64,000 nucleotides of DNA from Gymnodinialimonas sp. 57CJ19 (GTDB lineage Bacteria > Pseudomonadota > Alphaproteobacteria > Rhodobacterales > Rhodobacteraceae). The stretch covers positions 718,001-782,000 of the forward strand of contig NZ_CP151587.1 in the NCBI RefSeq assembly GCF_038396845.1, given 5' to 3'. This document shows positions 38,351 through 47,778 of the stretch, piece after piece. The number at the start of each line of letters is the position of its first letter. Within the stretch, counting starts at the first letter, position 1. The notes under the pieces were generated by a model. It had not been told where the DNA came from and ran no database searches. It was given only the letters and a program-made list of their open reading frames with translations. The position numbers and the translations under genes are program-made.

Positions 38351-41300
38351 TCAGGCTGCTTCATAGATGCTCCCACCATTGCTACGGTAGGCCTCATAGA
38401 CGTGCCGATAGATCGTGGCGCATTTTGCCGAGTAGACGTCTTCGCGATAAGCGTCAGGTAATCCTCTGTCGAGGGTCACTTCAATGGCCTGCCGGACTGC
38501 ACTTCGGGCACTGGGCTTGTTGTGCCAGTCCAACACAAATTTCTCGTCCTTGAGTGTCTGCAACAGTGATCTAGCAACAACCTTCACCTCCTTCCGTTCT
38601 TTGTCTGTCAGTTCGGGTTCAGGCTTAGTCAGGATGTCGAAGAGTGCTTTCTCCTCCTCGGAGAGACCCTCCTTCACCGTTTGCTGTTCTTCGTCTGAAA
38701 GGTCGTCAGCCAGCTGAATAAGGGCACGGAAGAAGGCCTCGATGTTCTGGCTACCGTTGTTGTAGCCATCGATCAGTTGTTGAAAGCGATCTAGGAAGTC
38801 GGCCCTTGTTGGGTTGCGGGCTACCATTGCGGTCAGCTTCTGGTTCAGCAGTGCCCTTAGTCGCTCCGCCTCTGTTCGTTGGTTCCCGATATCAAACTTG
38901 GCCTTGAGCTTCTCGAAGTCTACTTGGCTTATGTCGATGATCTCTGCTTCTTCAGGGGTCTCGTAGGGGATCGGAGCGACCGAACGGTCAAGCAGGTCTT
39001 CAACGTCCTGCAAGATCGCCTTGATGTCCGGTTGTGGCATAAGGGACCGGATGCGATCCGCTAAGACTGAGATGAGGACAACTTCAGGGGAGAACTCGGA
39101 TGATGCCGGATCAGGCAAGATCGCCTTGTAGACCCTCGATACAGCCCTAGCCTTAGTGAGATAGTCACGCTTCGCTTCGTCGTTCTCGATCAGCGCTTCA
39201 ACCGCATCGCCAACGAGCGCCAGTTTCTCCAAGCCCTTGGCCCGTATGATAGCAGCAGGATCAACATCTCGTTGCTGCAAATGGGCCGCCGTCAGAGCCA
39301 CTAGATGACGCAAATACTCTACTAGGTCGGATTTATCCCTAATGGGTGGGTCCACTGCCCCAGTGTTGCCACCACCGTAGATAGCAAGAGCCTTCTGGAG
39401 GTTCCTGAATACGCCGACATAGTCAACGATGAACCCTGCTTCCTTTCCAGGGTAATTGCGGTTGGCTCTAGCGATTGTCTGCATCAGCGTGTGGTTCTTC
39501 ATTGGCTTGTCGAGGTAGATGGTGGAGCAGGACGGGACGTCGAACCCGGTGATCCACATCGCGCAAACGAATACGAGACGGAGGGGGTCCTTATCGTCCT
39601 TGAACTTTTCGTCGAGGTCCTCTTCTACGAGGCGCTTCCGGTGCGGTCGCATATCAAGACCTTTGGCGTCTAGTTCCGCCAACTCGTTCTGCCCTTGTGA
39701 AACAACAACCGCCATGTCTGTCGTCTTCATCAGGTCGATCTGTGTTTCTAGGGCTGGTCGCTCGACTTCAGGGGCAGTCTTGAGTTTCTCCTCCAGCTCT
39801 ACTCGGTAGGCATCCCAGTGGTCCTGCACCTTGTCGTACATCCTGACAGCAGTCGCTTTGTCGATACACACCATCATCGCTTTCGAACGCTGTCCGCGCC
39901 CTGTGAAGTGACGCACAAGGTCCGCAGCGATGGCTTCTAGGCGATCGTCACGGGTGATCAGGTGGTACTCACGAGCAAATTCCCGCTCTACCTTCCGCCC
40001 CTGCGCTTCGTCGAGGTCGGCCTCCTCAATTAGCTGTTGTAGCTCGTCCCCAAGCGCATCGTTGGCAAGCTGCAGCTCTGGGATGCGGTTCTCGTAGTAG
40101 AGAGGAACCGTCGCGCCGTCCGCAATGGACTGGGCAAAGTTGTAGACTGAGATGTAGTCGCCGAAGACCTCCCGCGTCCGTTCCTCTCCTGCCATCAAGG
40201 GCGTCCCGGTGAAGCCCAAGAACGCCGCATTGGGTAGGGCGTTACGCATATTGAGTGCCAGTGTGTCGTACTGCGTCCTGTGTGCCTCATCAGTGATCAC
40301 GATGATGTCGCGCCTGTTAGAGAGCTGAGGGTAGGCCGCACCGTCCCGAGTGTTGAACTTGTGGATTAGCGTGAAGACATAGCGGTGATCGGCAGTCAGC
40401 AGTTCCTTCAGATGCACACCACTTTCTGCGTGGACACCTGCGCTTGTGACCGCACCAGTCGCGGCGAAGGTTTTGTAAAGCTGCTCGTCTAGTTCCTGTC
40501 GGTCTGTCACGATGACGAACGTCCAGTTGCCGGGGACCGTGCGAAGTATCTTTTGGCAGAAGAAGACCATCGACAGGGACTTGCCGCTGCCCTGAGTGTG
40601 CCAGAAGACGCCCAGCCGCCCCGCTTCTCCCTGTGGTCTCTCCTTGGACCTTATGACCTCCTCAAGGGCGCGGTTGACCCCAAGGTACTGGTGGTTCTTG
40701 GCCAGCTTCTTGATCAGCCCTGCCTTCTCCTCTTCGTAGACAAGGAAGTTCTCGACGATATCAAGCAACTGATCTTTGGCGCATAACCCACGCACCGCTG
40801 TCTCCAGCGAGACTACGCCTTTCTCGCCCTCGTCATTGATCCGTTTCCAGTCGTTGAAGAACTGCCAAGGCGCGAACGTGCTGCCTACCTTAGTGTCCAC
40901 ACCGTTGGAGAGGAGGATGAATGCGTTCGGTGTGAACAGGTGGGGGATCGTGTCTCGGTAGTCGGTTAGGTTGTCGTCATAGGCGCTCTTCACAGGTACG
41001 CTGGGTTTCTTCAGTTCCATCATGACCAAGGGGATGCCGTTGACGAAGCCCATCAGGTCGGGCCGTCTCCGGTGCATCTCGCCCTTCACCCAGAACTGCG
41101 AGGCAAGGAGGAAGTCGTTGGCTTCTGGATCGCGCCAGTCGATAACCCTTGCCGTCTCGGTCTCCTGCCGCCCCCGTTCATCCGTTACGCGAACCTTCAC
41201 GCCCTCACGCAACAGCTGCCACAGCTCTCGGTTGGCGTTTACGGGTACCATGCGGGAGCGGTCGCGGGTGACCTCTTCAACAACCTGATCGATAGCTGTG

Positions 41301-41515
41301 GAGGGGAGCAGGGGGTTCAAGCGCTCAAGTGCTGTACGCAAGCGTGGCTCAAGCACAACTTGGATCTCGCTCTCACGTCCTTCTAGCGAGGTGCCAGAGG
41401 TCCACTCGTTGTAGAGGTTTACCGTGTCCCAACCCAGATCAGCGAATAGGGCGATAGTCGGTTGCTCGACCGCTGTATCCTCTCCGTAGTCGTGGGCTGT
41501 GTCGGTTGGTGTCAC
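38351..41515 (-). CDS. hsdR: Type I restriction enzyme, R subunit
   Basis: A 1054-aa motor/nuclease subunit. The N-terminal nuclease domain has a PD-(D/E)xK-like pattern RPDLMGFVNGIPLVMMELKK (about 151-170). SF2 translocase motifs follow: Walker A HTQGSGKS (306-313), DEAH (409-412) and GFTGTPL. It cuts unmodified DNA together with HsdM and HsdS. It starts with GTG overlapping the stop of the small upstream gene (GTGA). It appears intact, so the system is probably active. Confidence 0.95.
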   Translation of the reverse strand: MTPTDTAHDYGEDTAVEQPTIALFADLGWDTVNLYNEWTSGTSLEGRESEIQVVLEPRLRTALERLNPLLPSTAIDQVVEEVTRDRSRMVPVNANRELWQLLREGVKVRVTDERGRQETETARVIDWRDPEANDFLLASQFWVKGEMHRRRPDLMGFVNGIPLVMMELKKPSVPVKSAYDDNLTDYRDTIPHLFTPNAFILLSNGVDTKVGSTFAPWQFFNDWKRINDEGEKGVVSLETAVRGLCAKDQLLDIVENFLVYEEEKAGLIKKLAKNHQYLGVNRALEEVIRSKERPQGEAGRLGVFWHTQGSGKSLSMVFFCQKILRTVPGNWTFVIVTDRQELDEQLYKTFAATGAVTSAGVHAESGVHLKELLTADHRYVFTLIHKFNTRDGAAYPQLSNRRDIIVITDEAHRTQYDTLALNMRNALPNAAFLGFTGTPLMAGEERTREVFGDYISVYNFAQSIADGATVPLYYENRIPELQLANDALGDELQQLIEEADLDEAQGRKVEREFAREYHLITRDDRLEAIAADLVRHFTGRGQRSKAMMVCIDKATAVRMYDKVQDHWDAYRVELEEKLKTAPEVERPALETQIDLMKTTDMAVVVSQGQNELAELDAKGLDMRPHRKRLVEEDLDEKFKDDKDPLRLVFVCAMWITGFDVPSCSTIYLDKPMKNHTLMQTIARANRNYPGKEAGFIVDYVGVFRNLQKALAIYGGGNTGAVDPPIRDKSDLVEYLRHLVALTAAHLQQRDVDPAAIIRAKGLEKLALVGDAVEALIENDEAKRDYLTKARAVSRVYKAILPDPASSEFSPEVVLISVLADRIRSLMPQPDIKAILQDVEDLLDRSVAPIPYETPEEAEIIDISQVDFEKLKAKFDIGNQRTEAERLRALLNQKLTAMVARNPTRADFLDRFQQLIDGYNNGSQNIEAFFRALIQLADDLSDEEQQTVKEGLSEEEKALFDILTKPEPELTDKERKEVKVVARSLLQTLKDEKFVLDWHNKPSARSAVRQAIEVTLDRGLPDAYREDVYSAKCATIYRHVYEAYRSNGGSIYEAA

Positions 41516-41811
41516 CTGCAGAAACTCCGCCCTTGCGCTCGGCAGTTGAACTCATCAACAACACCATCCGCTTCGCGACCTGCAGCGTCAAACCAGTCCG
41601 AGAGGCACGTCTGAAATCGCGCGATGTCCTCGAGGTAATCCTCAACTTCGTTGCGGCAGCGATTGAATGACCAATCGTCGTCGAACGTGTAGTATCGGTC
41701 AATACAGTTGGGTGGCGAAGGCTCGTCACAGTAGAAATGCGACTGCGCGGCTATGGGCGAAGCAATCGCCAGCGATGGCAACAGAAATAGAACCGAAATA
41801 ACCTTCGTCAC
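41512..41811 (-). CDS. Small secreted Cys-rich protein inside the R-M operon
   Basis: A 99-aa protein with a likely signal peptide ([24 protein letters not shown]) and a mature part of about 75 residues rich in Cys, Asp and aromatic residues: FYCDEPSPPNC, FNRCRNEVEDYL, FQTCLSDWF and FNCRAQGRSFC. Six cysteines suggest disulfides in the periplasm. It starts with GTG overlapping the hsdS stop and ends overlapping the hsdR start, each by 4 nt, so it is truly part of the operon. I do not recognise its function; an exported protein is unexpected in a restriction operon. Confidence 0.7.
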   Translation of the reverse strand: MTKVISVLFLLPSLAIASPIAAQSHFYCDEPSPPNCIDRYYTFDDDWSFNRCRNEVEDYLEDIARFQTCLSDWFDAAGREADGVVDEFNCRAQGRSFCR

Positions 41812-42920
41812 TCCGCCGCCTCCAGTTCTGCCTCTGCCTCGCTAACGTCGATCTCGCCGGAGACCAACTTGGGCAGCAGCAGGTCACGCTGGGCACGGAG
41901 GTTGGCGTTCTTGAGATTGAGCAACCGATGCGCTGCAAAGAGCGGTTTGCAAACATCCACGAAGCGGAGCAGTAGCTCATTTGGTGGGCAAAGGAACGGG
42001 AGGCTGTAGGCCTGTTGTCTGTTCAGACCGGGAACAGCTGCATCGTTGTTGAGGAAGTTCTGTCGCTCGAGGTTGAAGTAGACATATTCCAAAGGCAGCG
42101 CGGTATGCACAAAATAAACAGTATCAATCGGGTGGAAGGGGTCCTCGGACCAGAAGACGCTTCCGACATTGCCCTTTCTCCCAACAATGATCCCCGGCCC
42201 GTCAACCAGGCTGCGGTTATGCGTACCCACGACACCACTTGAACCAAAGACAGGGAAAGGGCCCTCCACGCGTTCTGAGGCTTTCAACGCCTTCCCGTAT
42301 TTGAGTTCGATGTAGTCGGACAAGAGCCCAAGTACCCAGCCAACAGGGTGGCGATCATCACCTTCGGCCACAAACTCGACCGCTTCATGCCCCGGAAAGC
42401 GGAAGTGGACGAACCACTCCTCGTAGAGCCGACGGGCCATTTCCTCGAGGATCGCGATGCGGCGCGTGTTGTTCTCGATCAGGTCGTCATAGGCCGAGAG
42501 GATCGCAGCTATGCGCTGTTGGGTGGGGAGGGGCGGTATTGCGACCGGTAAGCTGTGTATGTGATTTCGGTTCAAAGTTGGGTTGGCAGCTCCAACGTCA
42601 TACTGTTGAAAACCCATGCCTTGTAGGAAGAAGTAGCAGAACCTTGGGTCATTTCCGTGGAAGTTCTTCACCCATAGCGTTGTGTCATGGGGCCAATATT
42701 GGCTTGCGCTATAAAACACAGTTCCAAGGCTTCCCTTGCGACCAATTATTACACCGGGACCGTCGAACATATATTCAGCGTGGTAACTCTTGATGCCTGA
42801 TGAAGAGATCACCGGGTATGGGCCTTCGCGTTGTTGGGCTTTGGTAATGTCATAGCCCCTTTGAAAGGTCACAAGGTCCCCCAAAGGAACTTCACGCCAA
42901 TCTTGTGAGAACTGCGTCAC
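41808..42920 (-). CDS. hsdS: Type I restriction enzyme, specificity (S) subunit
   Basis: A 370-aa HsdS with two target-recognition domains: the first about residues 1-130, the second about 195-325. Each is followed by a conserved helix: [20 protein letters not shown] at about 131-150 and [21 protein letters not shown] near the C-terminus. The two domains define a bipartite DNA target that cannot be read from sequence. GTG start overlaps the hsdM stop (GTGA). No second hsdS fragment for shuffling is present. Confidence 0.93.
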   Translation of the reverse strand: MTQFSQDWREVPLGDLVTFQRGYDITKAQQREGPYPVISSSGIKSYHAEYMFDGPGVIIGRKGSLGTVFYSASQYWPHDTTLWVKNFHGNDPRFCYFFLQGMGFQQYDVGAANPTLNRNHIHSLPVAIPPLPTQQRIAAILSAYDDLIENNTRRIAILEEMARRLYEEWFVHFRFPGHEAVEFVAEGDDRHPVGWVLGLLSDYIELKYGKALKASERVEGPFPVFGSSGVVGTHNRSLVDGPGIIVGRKGNVGSVFWSEDPFHPIDTVYFVHTALPLEYVYFNLERQNFLNNDAAVPGLNRQQAYSLPFLCPPNELLLRFVDVCKPLFAAHRLLNLKNANLRAQRDLLLPKLVSGEIDVSEAEAELEAAE

Positions 42921-44482
42921 CGTGCCCCCTCCAGCACAAGCGCTTTGTTCTCCGCGATCTGCTCCTCCAGTGCTGCCGCCTCAGCATTTAGCTGCACTAA
43001 CTCCTCGTTCAATTCCTCGAACCGCTCGACGAAGTCTACGTCATCATCGCCCCGCGCCGTCGCCCCCACATACCGTCCGGGGTTCAGGCTCCAGCCCTGC
43101 GCCTCGATCTCTGCGCGGGTCGCGACCTTGCAAAGGCCGGGGACATCCACGTAGCCATCGCTAAGCCCATGCTCAGTCAGCAGCTCAGCACTGCCTGCGT
43201 CGGTTTCAACTGCTTCACCACGGTAGAGCCGCACGATGTTGGCTAGCAGCTCGATCTGTTCGGGCAGGAAGTCACGGTGGGCACGGTCGATCTGGCGATA
43301 GAGAGAGCGAGCATCGAGAAAGAGAACCTTGTCCTCCCGCTCCGTCCCGCGCTTGCCTTTGTCAAAGAACCACAAGGTGCAGGGCAGCGTGACGGTATAG
43401 AACATGTTCGGCCCGACCGAGACGATGACATCCACGCTGCCGTCCTCGATCAGCTTTTGCCGGATAAGTTGCTCTGACCCCCGCGCGTCTCCTGCCGAGT
43501 TCGCCATGACAAAGCCCGCGCGGCCCTGATCGTTCAGCGCAGAGTTGAACATCTGTATCCACAGGTAGTTCGCGTTGTCAGGCTTGGGAACACCGTGAGG
43601 GAAGCGCCAGTCGCCCTCCAGCTCCTCCTTACGGACGCCTGAGACGTTGAAGGGAGGGTTGGCCATGACGAAGTCAAACCCGCCGCGTTCCTCAAAGACC
43701 TTGGGGAAAAGCTGCTTGATGTCGGTGGCGTAGGTGTTGGCCTCGCGTACGTCGCCAGACAGCCCATGCACGGCGAGGTTCATCTTGTTGAGGTTGACGG
43801 TGACGCGGTCCTTCTCGACCCCGTAGATGCTGATCTCATTGCCTGCAGTCAGGCCATGTCGCTGCACGAACTCCGCCGAGTGGACGAACATGCCACCAGA
43901 GCCACAGGCCGGGTCAAGGATGCGTCCCTGATAGGGTTCGATCACCTCGACGATCAGCTTTACGATGCTCTCAGGGGTGTAGAAGACCCCGCCCTTCTGG
44001 CCTTCCTTCATGGCGAAGTTGCCGAGGAAGTACTCGTAGACCTTGCCGAAGGCGTCCCCGGTCAAGTCGATGGGCGCAAGCAAACGGATCAGCTCGACCA
44101 GCACGTCGTTTGTGAGTTCCGTGTAGGTCTGGGGGAGAGCGCCTGAGAGGTCAGAGTTGTCCTCCTCTATGGCCTTCATCGCCGCGTTGATCGCCTTGCC
44201 GATGTCGTCGCTTTCAGTGAGGGACTGAAGGTGGCTGAAGCGAGCCTCAGGACGCAAGAAGATGACACCCTCAGCCTCGTAATCGACCTTGCTGATCTTG
44301 CGGCGATTTCCTGACCCCACAGGACCGATCCGACCTTCGACCTCAGTGAAGCGTTTCTCGGCGTAGCGAAGAAAGATGAGACCAAGGACGGGGTTAGAGA
44401 ACTGACTGGGCTTCAAACCAGTGTTGGCCCAAAGCTGATCTGCAGCTGCCCACAAGCGCTTCTCGACGTCACCATTTACCAT
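42917..44482 (-). CDS. hsdM: Type I restriction enzyme, methyltransferase (M) subunit
   Basis: A 521-aa N6-adenine methyltransferase. An N-terminal helical domain ([19 protein letters not shown]) precedes the SAM motif [10 protein letters not shown] (190-199) and the catalytic NPPF (275-278). It methylates the sites chosen by HsdS. First gene of hsdM-hsdS-orf-hsdR, with a 212-bp divergent gap to the polymerase gene. Confidence 0.95.
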   Translation of the reverse strand: MVNGDVEKRLWAAADQLWANTGLKPSQFSNPVLGLIFLRYAEKRFTEVEGRIGPVGSGNRRKISKVDYEAEGVIFLRPEARFSHLQSLTESDDIGKAINAAMKAIEEDNSDLSGALPQTYTELTNDVLVELIRLLAPIDLTGDAFGKVYEYFLGNFAMKEGQKGGVFYTPESIVKLIVEVIEPYQGRILDPACGSGGMFVHSAEFVQRHGLTAGNEISIYGVEKDRVTVNLNKMNLAVHGLSGDVREANTYATDIKQLFPKVFEERGGFDFVMANPPFNVSGVRKEELEGDWRFPHGVPKPDNANYLWIQMFNSALNDQGRAGFVMANSAGDARGSEQLIRQKLIEDGSVDVIVSVGPNMFYTVTLPCTLWFFDKGKRGTEREDKVLFLDARSLYRQIDRAHRDFLPEQIELLANIVRLYRGEAVETDAGSAELLTEHGLSDGYVDVPGLCKVATRAEIEAQGWSLNPGRYVGATARGDDDVDFVERFEELNEELVQLNAEAAALEEQIAENKALVLEGAR

Positions 44483-44694
44483 GTGGATACTCCCTCAACT
44501 ACCCTAAGCCATCAGTGTTGTATCTATGGCTTTAGCATATGCGTAGCATCCTCTGCTCACCATTATCCAGCGCCCAGCACAATGCAGGTATCAATCAACT
44601 ACTGACCCTTTCTAAGTCAGTCGAGGTGGCGCTTTCGAACCAGCCTGAGAATTAGTGGACACCATTGCAGTAATCGCAATTTCAAGGCTCCCCA
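44483..44694. promoter_or_regulatory. Divergent control region between hsdM and the polymerase gene
   Basis: A 212-bp gene-free gap serving both directions. No controller-protein (C-box) repeat or strong -35/-10 pair stood out. The absence of a regulator gene suggests that control is internal to the operon. Confidence 0.4.
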
Positions 44695-46032
44695 ATGACA
44701 ATCTCAATTCCCGAAGCCAGCGGCCCAGCCGAAGGTGTTACTTCACGTATGCAACGTCCACACGACCCGTGGCGGACTGCCAAGACCCCAGACGCACGGC
44801 GCTTTGTCCAAGCCGTCATCACTATGATCGCAGAACACGAACAACGACATGGCCTAAGGAAGCGCAAAAGGCGCTCAAAAGATCAAGAGGTCTTTGAAAG
44901 AGCGGTCGATGCGATAATCTCCGACCTTGCGCTCAATGCTATGACGGAACGCAGCAGCGGTCTTCGTATCTCACGGTCTAACGGAACTTTGCTGTTCAAA
45001 TCACGCTACCGTAGCCCCGTCACGACAAAGACACTGCCAATGCTTCTGGACCTACTTAGTGACCCTTCACTTGGTCTGATAGAACAGAAACTGGGCATCG
45101 GTTCGGAATTTGGAGACGGCATCCAAACGATAATTCGACCATTGCCCAAACTTGTTCACATGTTGCAGCGCTACAGACTGTGCCCCTTGAGCTTCGTCGA
45201 GCTTCAGCGCAAGGAACCAATCCACCTCAAAGGAAACCCACTTCGCCATGACAAGCCTGCGCCACAAATTGAGTATGAAGACAGCGATGTAACAGAGCGG
45301 TTTCGCCGCGACGTACTGGAAATCAATGCATGGCTGGCGACCGCACAAATCACATCACTTGGTCCGCTTACGGTAGACTTAAACAGGCGGCAGCTCCGGC
45401 GCGTATTCACTCGCGGCAGTTTCAGCAAGGGCGGAAGGCTATTCGGCGGTTTCTGGCAGCCGATGCATAAACTGGATCGTTTGAAATACCTCGAGATATC
45501 TGGTGAGCCTGTTGTTGAGATCGACTACGGCCAGATCATGCCTCGCTTGATGTACGCTCATGCAGGGCTAGAACCTGAGATGGACGATCTATACGCTATT
45601 AGTGGCTTTGAAGCATTTCGACCGGGCGTAAAGAAAATCATGTCGTCAATGCTGTTCGTAGACAAGCCGATCACAAGATTTCCCAAGGGGACCCGTAACC
45701 TCTTCCCCAAAGGTGTAAACGTGTGTGACGTGACAGACGCCGTTAGTGTTAGCCACCCAATTATCGCTCAATACTTCTTCACAGGCATTGGCCATCACTG
45801 CCAGTTCCTTGAAAGCCAGATCATGGTAGAAGTTCTACGTGTCTTAATGGGGATGAAGAGTATGGGTATCATTGCTCTTCCCATCCACGATGCCGTTCTA
45901 GTCCCTGCCTCAGCTGAGAAGGTCGTCAAGAACGTGATGCTTCACACCTTCTTGAACAAGACGGCGCAGAGCGGTGTGGTGGACGTCCTCACCAAGCAAC
46001 AGTTGGAGCAGACCCACGCTATCGCTGCGTGA
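44695..46032 (+). CDS. Family A-like (TV-Pol-type) polymerase of a mobile element
   Basis: A 445-aa protein whose C-terminal half carries the palm and fingers motifs of family A DNA polymerases and T7-like RNA polymerases. Motif A is EIDYGQIMPRLM (Asp277; E. coli Pol I has ADYSQIELRIM). Motif B is RPGVKKIMSSMLF (Arg309, Lys313, with Phe321 where Pol I has Tyr766). Motif C is LPIHDAVLV (His398-Asp399; Pol I VHDELV). GGRLFGGFW (246-254) may match the TGRLSS template motif. No 3'-5' or 5' nuclease domain is present; residues 1-200 are unassigned. It fits the transposon-viral polymerase group, proposed to combine primase and polymerase activity. Its last 15 codons lie inside the 547-bp inverted repeat. 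Confidence 0.75.
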   Translation: MTISIPEASGPAEGVTSRMQRPHDPWRTAKTPDARRFVQAVITMIAEHEQRHGLRKRKRRSKDQEVFERAVDAIISDLALNAMTERSSGLRISRSNGTLLFKSRYRSPVTTKTLPMLLDLLSDPSLGLIEQKLGIGSEFGDGIQTIIRPLPKLVHMLQRYRLCPLSFVELQRKEPIHLKGNPLRHDKPAPQIEYEDSDVTERFRRDVLEINAWLATAQITSLGPLTVDLNRRQLRRVFTRGSFSKGGRLFGGFWQPMHKLDRLKYLEISGEPVVEIDYGQIMPRLMYAHAGLEPEMDDLYAISGFEAFRPGVKKIMSSMLFVDKPITRFPKGTRNLFPKGVNVCDVTDAVSVSHPIIAQYFFTGIGHHCQFLESQIMVEVLRVLMGMKSMGIIALPIHDAVLVPASAEKVVKNVMLHTFLNKTAQSGVVDVLTKQQLEQTHAIAA

Positions 46033-46532
46033 CCCCTTCAGGACCTAAGCTACTAGAGAGGGGATACTAAGAGAGGAGGGAGGAGGTACACCTAGGTATC
46101 ACCTAAGGTTACTCCCCATAGGGGGACCCGTAAGAGATAGCTCCTGTGATGTCCGGTCCCTCCACCCTTCAACTTCCCTCTTCCTCGCCCTCCCGGCGTG
46201 TTTTCATGACGCACATCTGAGAGGTCTACCGATAAGGGACGTGACCGCGTTTTCCCCCGTGGTGGGGTGGGGCTGCGGGGCGCTGTAGGCTTGCCCTAGG
46301 AGGCATGGGCTATGCTGATGTGGAGAGGGTGTGCCCCCGGGAAGCTCAGGCGATGCCTCTCGTAGCCCCTCAGGGACCGCATAGGGCACCGTAGACCAAA
46401 CCGTAGACCAACTGGTGCCTCTTGACTGGGTCTCTCCTCTACCGCTACCCCTTGCTACGTTGAAGGGAGACCCTGTCAGGGTGCCTGTAACGGGAACACA
46501 ACCAAGAGATGGATGATCTCCTGGGCACCATT
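45986..46532. repeat. 547-bp inverted repeat, right arm
   Basis: Reverse complement of 37723-38269, with the single difference at 46512. It begins inside the 3' end of the polymerase gene, holds the mirrored tandem 12-mer (46388-46411) and ends in the inverted attachment core (46517-46532). Since the polymerase reading frame is complete only here, this is probably the parental copy. Confidence 0.95.
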
Positions 46533-46602
46533 CCCTACAGTTAACCTACTGTTTCCCTTCAGTTTTCACTACTGAACGCTGGAGGCGTAGACCATGCTGG
46601 AG
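46517..46602. repeat. 86-bp inverted repeat, left arm (downstream of integrase)
   Basis: Perfect reverse complement of 47770-47855. Its first 16 bases are the inverted attachment core shared with the right 547-bp arm. It contains two imperfect dyads, ACAGT-TAACCT-ACTGT and TTCAGT-TTTCAC-TACTGAA, and one CGTAGACC (46586-46593). It stops at the integrase stop codon. Confidence 0.95.
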
Positions 46603-47778
46603 CTACGTTGCCGCTTTCATCCATTTGGCTAACACCTCAAGCGGGTATCCATCCCCGTAGCCATGTCCAACACCCTCGGTCTGCCATCCCCCGATCTGGT
46701 CTACGATGTCCGCAGGACACTCAACGGCCCGCAGCCTGTCACGCATCGAGTGGCGGAAGCTGTGCATCGTACATTTCTGGGGGACCTGTGGTTTCATCCA
46801 TTTGTTCAATGCAGCGCTCGCTGAGTTAGCGTTGGTCTTGTTGGGGCTGCAGTATCGCGGGAAGGCGAAGTCGCTCTGAGTAACGCTCTTGTGGACCCTA
46901 TGCGCAGCCCAGAGTGCCGCTCCCACCAGTGGGACCATTCGAGTGCTTCCAGCGGTCTTCAGACGCCGCCATGGATGCTCTTGAACGACAATGTGAGGGA
47001 TGGGGTGGTCGAGTTTGATGTCCTCCTTCAAGAGACCAGCTACCTCTGCAAGCCGCATTCCGGTGTCAGACGCGATGGCGACAAGCCAGCGGAGATCGTC
47101 GTCCAGCTTCCGGCACTCAGCCTGAAGGGATCGGACTACCTCGAGTGGAAGCGCTGCACGGCTTGTGACCCCTGCGTTCCGATCATAGTACACCTTGCCG
47201 AACGGGTTGGTCATTTCGACCCCGACCTCACTTGCAGCGAAGTTGATCACTGACCGAACTGTCCCGAAGACGCGTGTGATACTGCTGCCCGCGAGCCCAC
47301 GCTTGATCAGATCGTCGCGGAAGGCGTTGGCGTCAGACTTGGTGTACGAGGTGATGTCCTTGTCGCCACACACATCAATAACGTAGCCACAGGAGCGCTC
47401 AGCGGCCCTCTGGAAGGTGACTGGACGTCCCTGCCCCTTGAGCCGCAAGTAGATGCGTACCGCTTCAGAAAGGCTTATCGCGTCATGGACGACGTCTCTG
47501 GCGACCATGGCCACGCCTGATGGTGGATGGCTTTGACGACGCAGCAGGTGCATTCCCGGGAGATCAACGTCACGTATGCGCAGGTGATACCAGTGTTCGT
47601 CTAGTTGTTGCGCGGCACGTTGCGCTCGCGAAGCGGCCACGGCACCCGACTTCGTGCGAAGCGAATACATGATCCTGCTAGCGTTGTAGTGGTGTGAAAG
47701 ATCACTCGGGACCCGTCGTGAGAAGTAGTAGATGCCCAGCTTTACAAATGTGTAAGGGGCAGTTTTGGTCTCCAGCAT
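46603..47778 (-). CDS. int: Tyrosine recombinase (site-specific integrase) of the island
   Basis: A 391-aa phage-type integrase. The N-terminal segment LGIYYFSRRVPSDLSHHY resembles the DUF6538 domain of proteobacterial island integrases. A SAM-like core-binding domain spans about 100-185. The catalytic domain shows Arg242 (TGMRLAEV), Lys274, His339-x-x-Arg342 (HSFRH), Trp365 (GGW) and the nucleophile Tyr374 (GHGYGDGY). It should cut and join at the tRNA-Leu core. Its first three codons lie in the right 86-bp repeat and its stop abuts the left one. No excisionase gene is visible. Confidence 0.92.
   Translation of the reverse strand: MLETKTAPYTFVKLGIYYFSRRVPSDLSHHYNASRIMYSLRTKSGAVAASRAQRAAQQLDEHWYHLRIRDVDLPGMHLLRRQSHPPSGVAMVARDVVHDAISLSEAVRIYLRLKGQGRPVTFQRAAERSCGYVIDVCGDKDITSYTKSDANAFRDDLIKRGLAGSSITRVFGTVRSVINFAASEVGVEMTNPFGKVYYDRNAGVTSRAALPLEVVRSLQAECRKLDDDLRWLVAIASDTGMRLAEVAGLLKEDIKLDHPIPHIVVQEHPWRRLKTAGSTRMVPLVGAALWAAHRVHKSVTQSDFAFPRYCSPNKTNANSASAALNKWMKPQVPQKCTMHSFRHSMRDRLRAVECPADIVDQIGGWQTEGVGHGYGDGYPLEVLAKWMKAAT

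Noticed and set aside
41808..42920. Phase-variable hsdS switching by inversion
   Set aside because: Only one full hsdS exists and no inverted partial hsdS copies are near. The large inverted repeats enclose the entire unit, so inversion would not change the specificity gene.
44695..46032. Plasmid replication initiator (RepA-like) as identity of the 445-aa protein
   Set aside because: The DYGQIMPR, RxxxK and IHDAV motifs in order fit a family A-type palm much better; no winged-helix or iteron array is visible.
46204..46389. A 61-aa open frame identical to the C-terminal part of a frame at 37638-38051
   Set aside because: The identity is a consequence of the 547-bp inverted repeat. No ribosome-binding site, no conserved domain, Pro/Ser-rich composition typical of GC-rich non-coding DNA.
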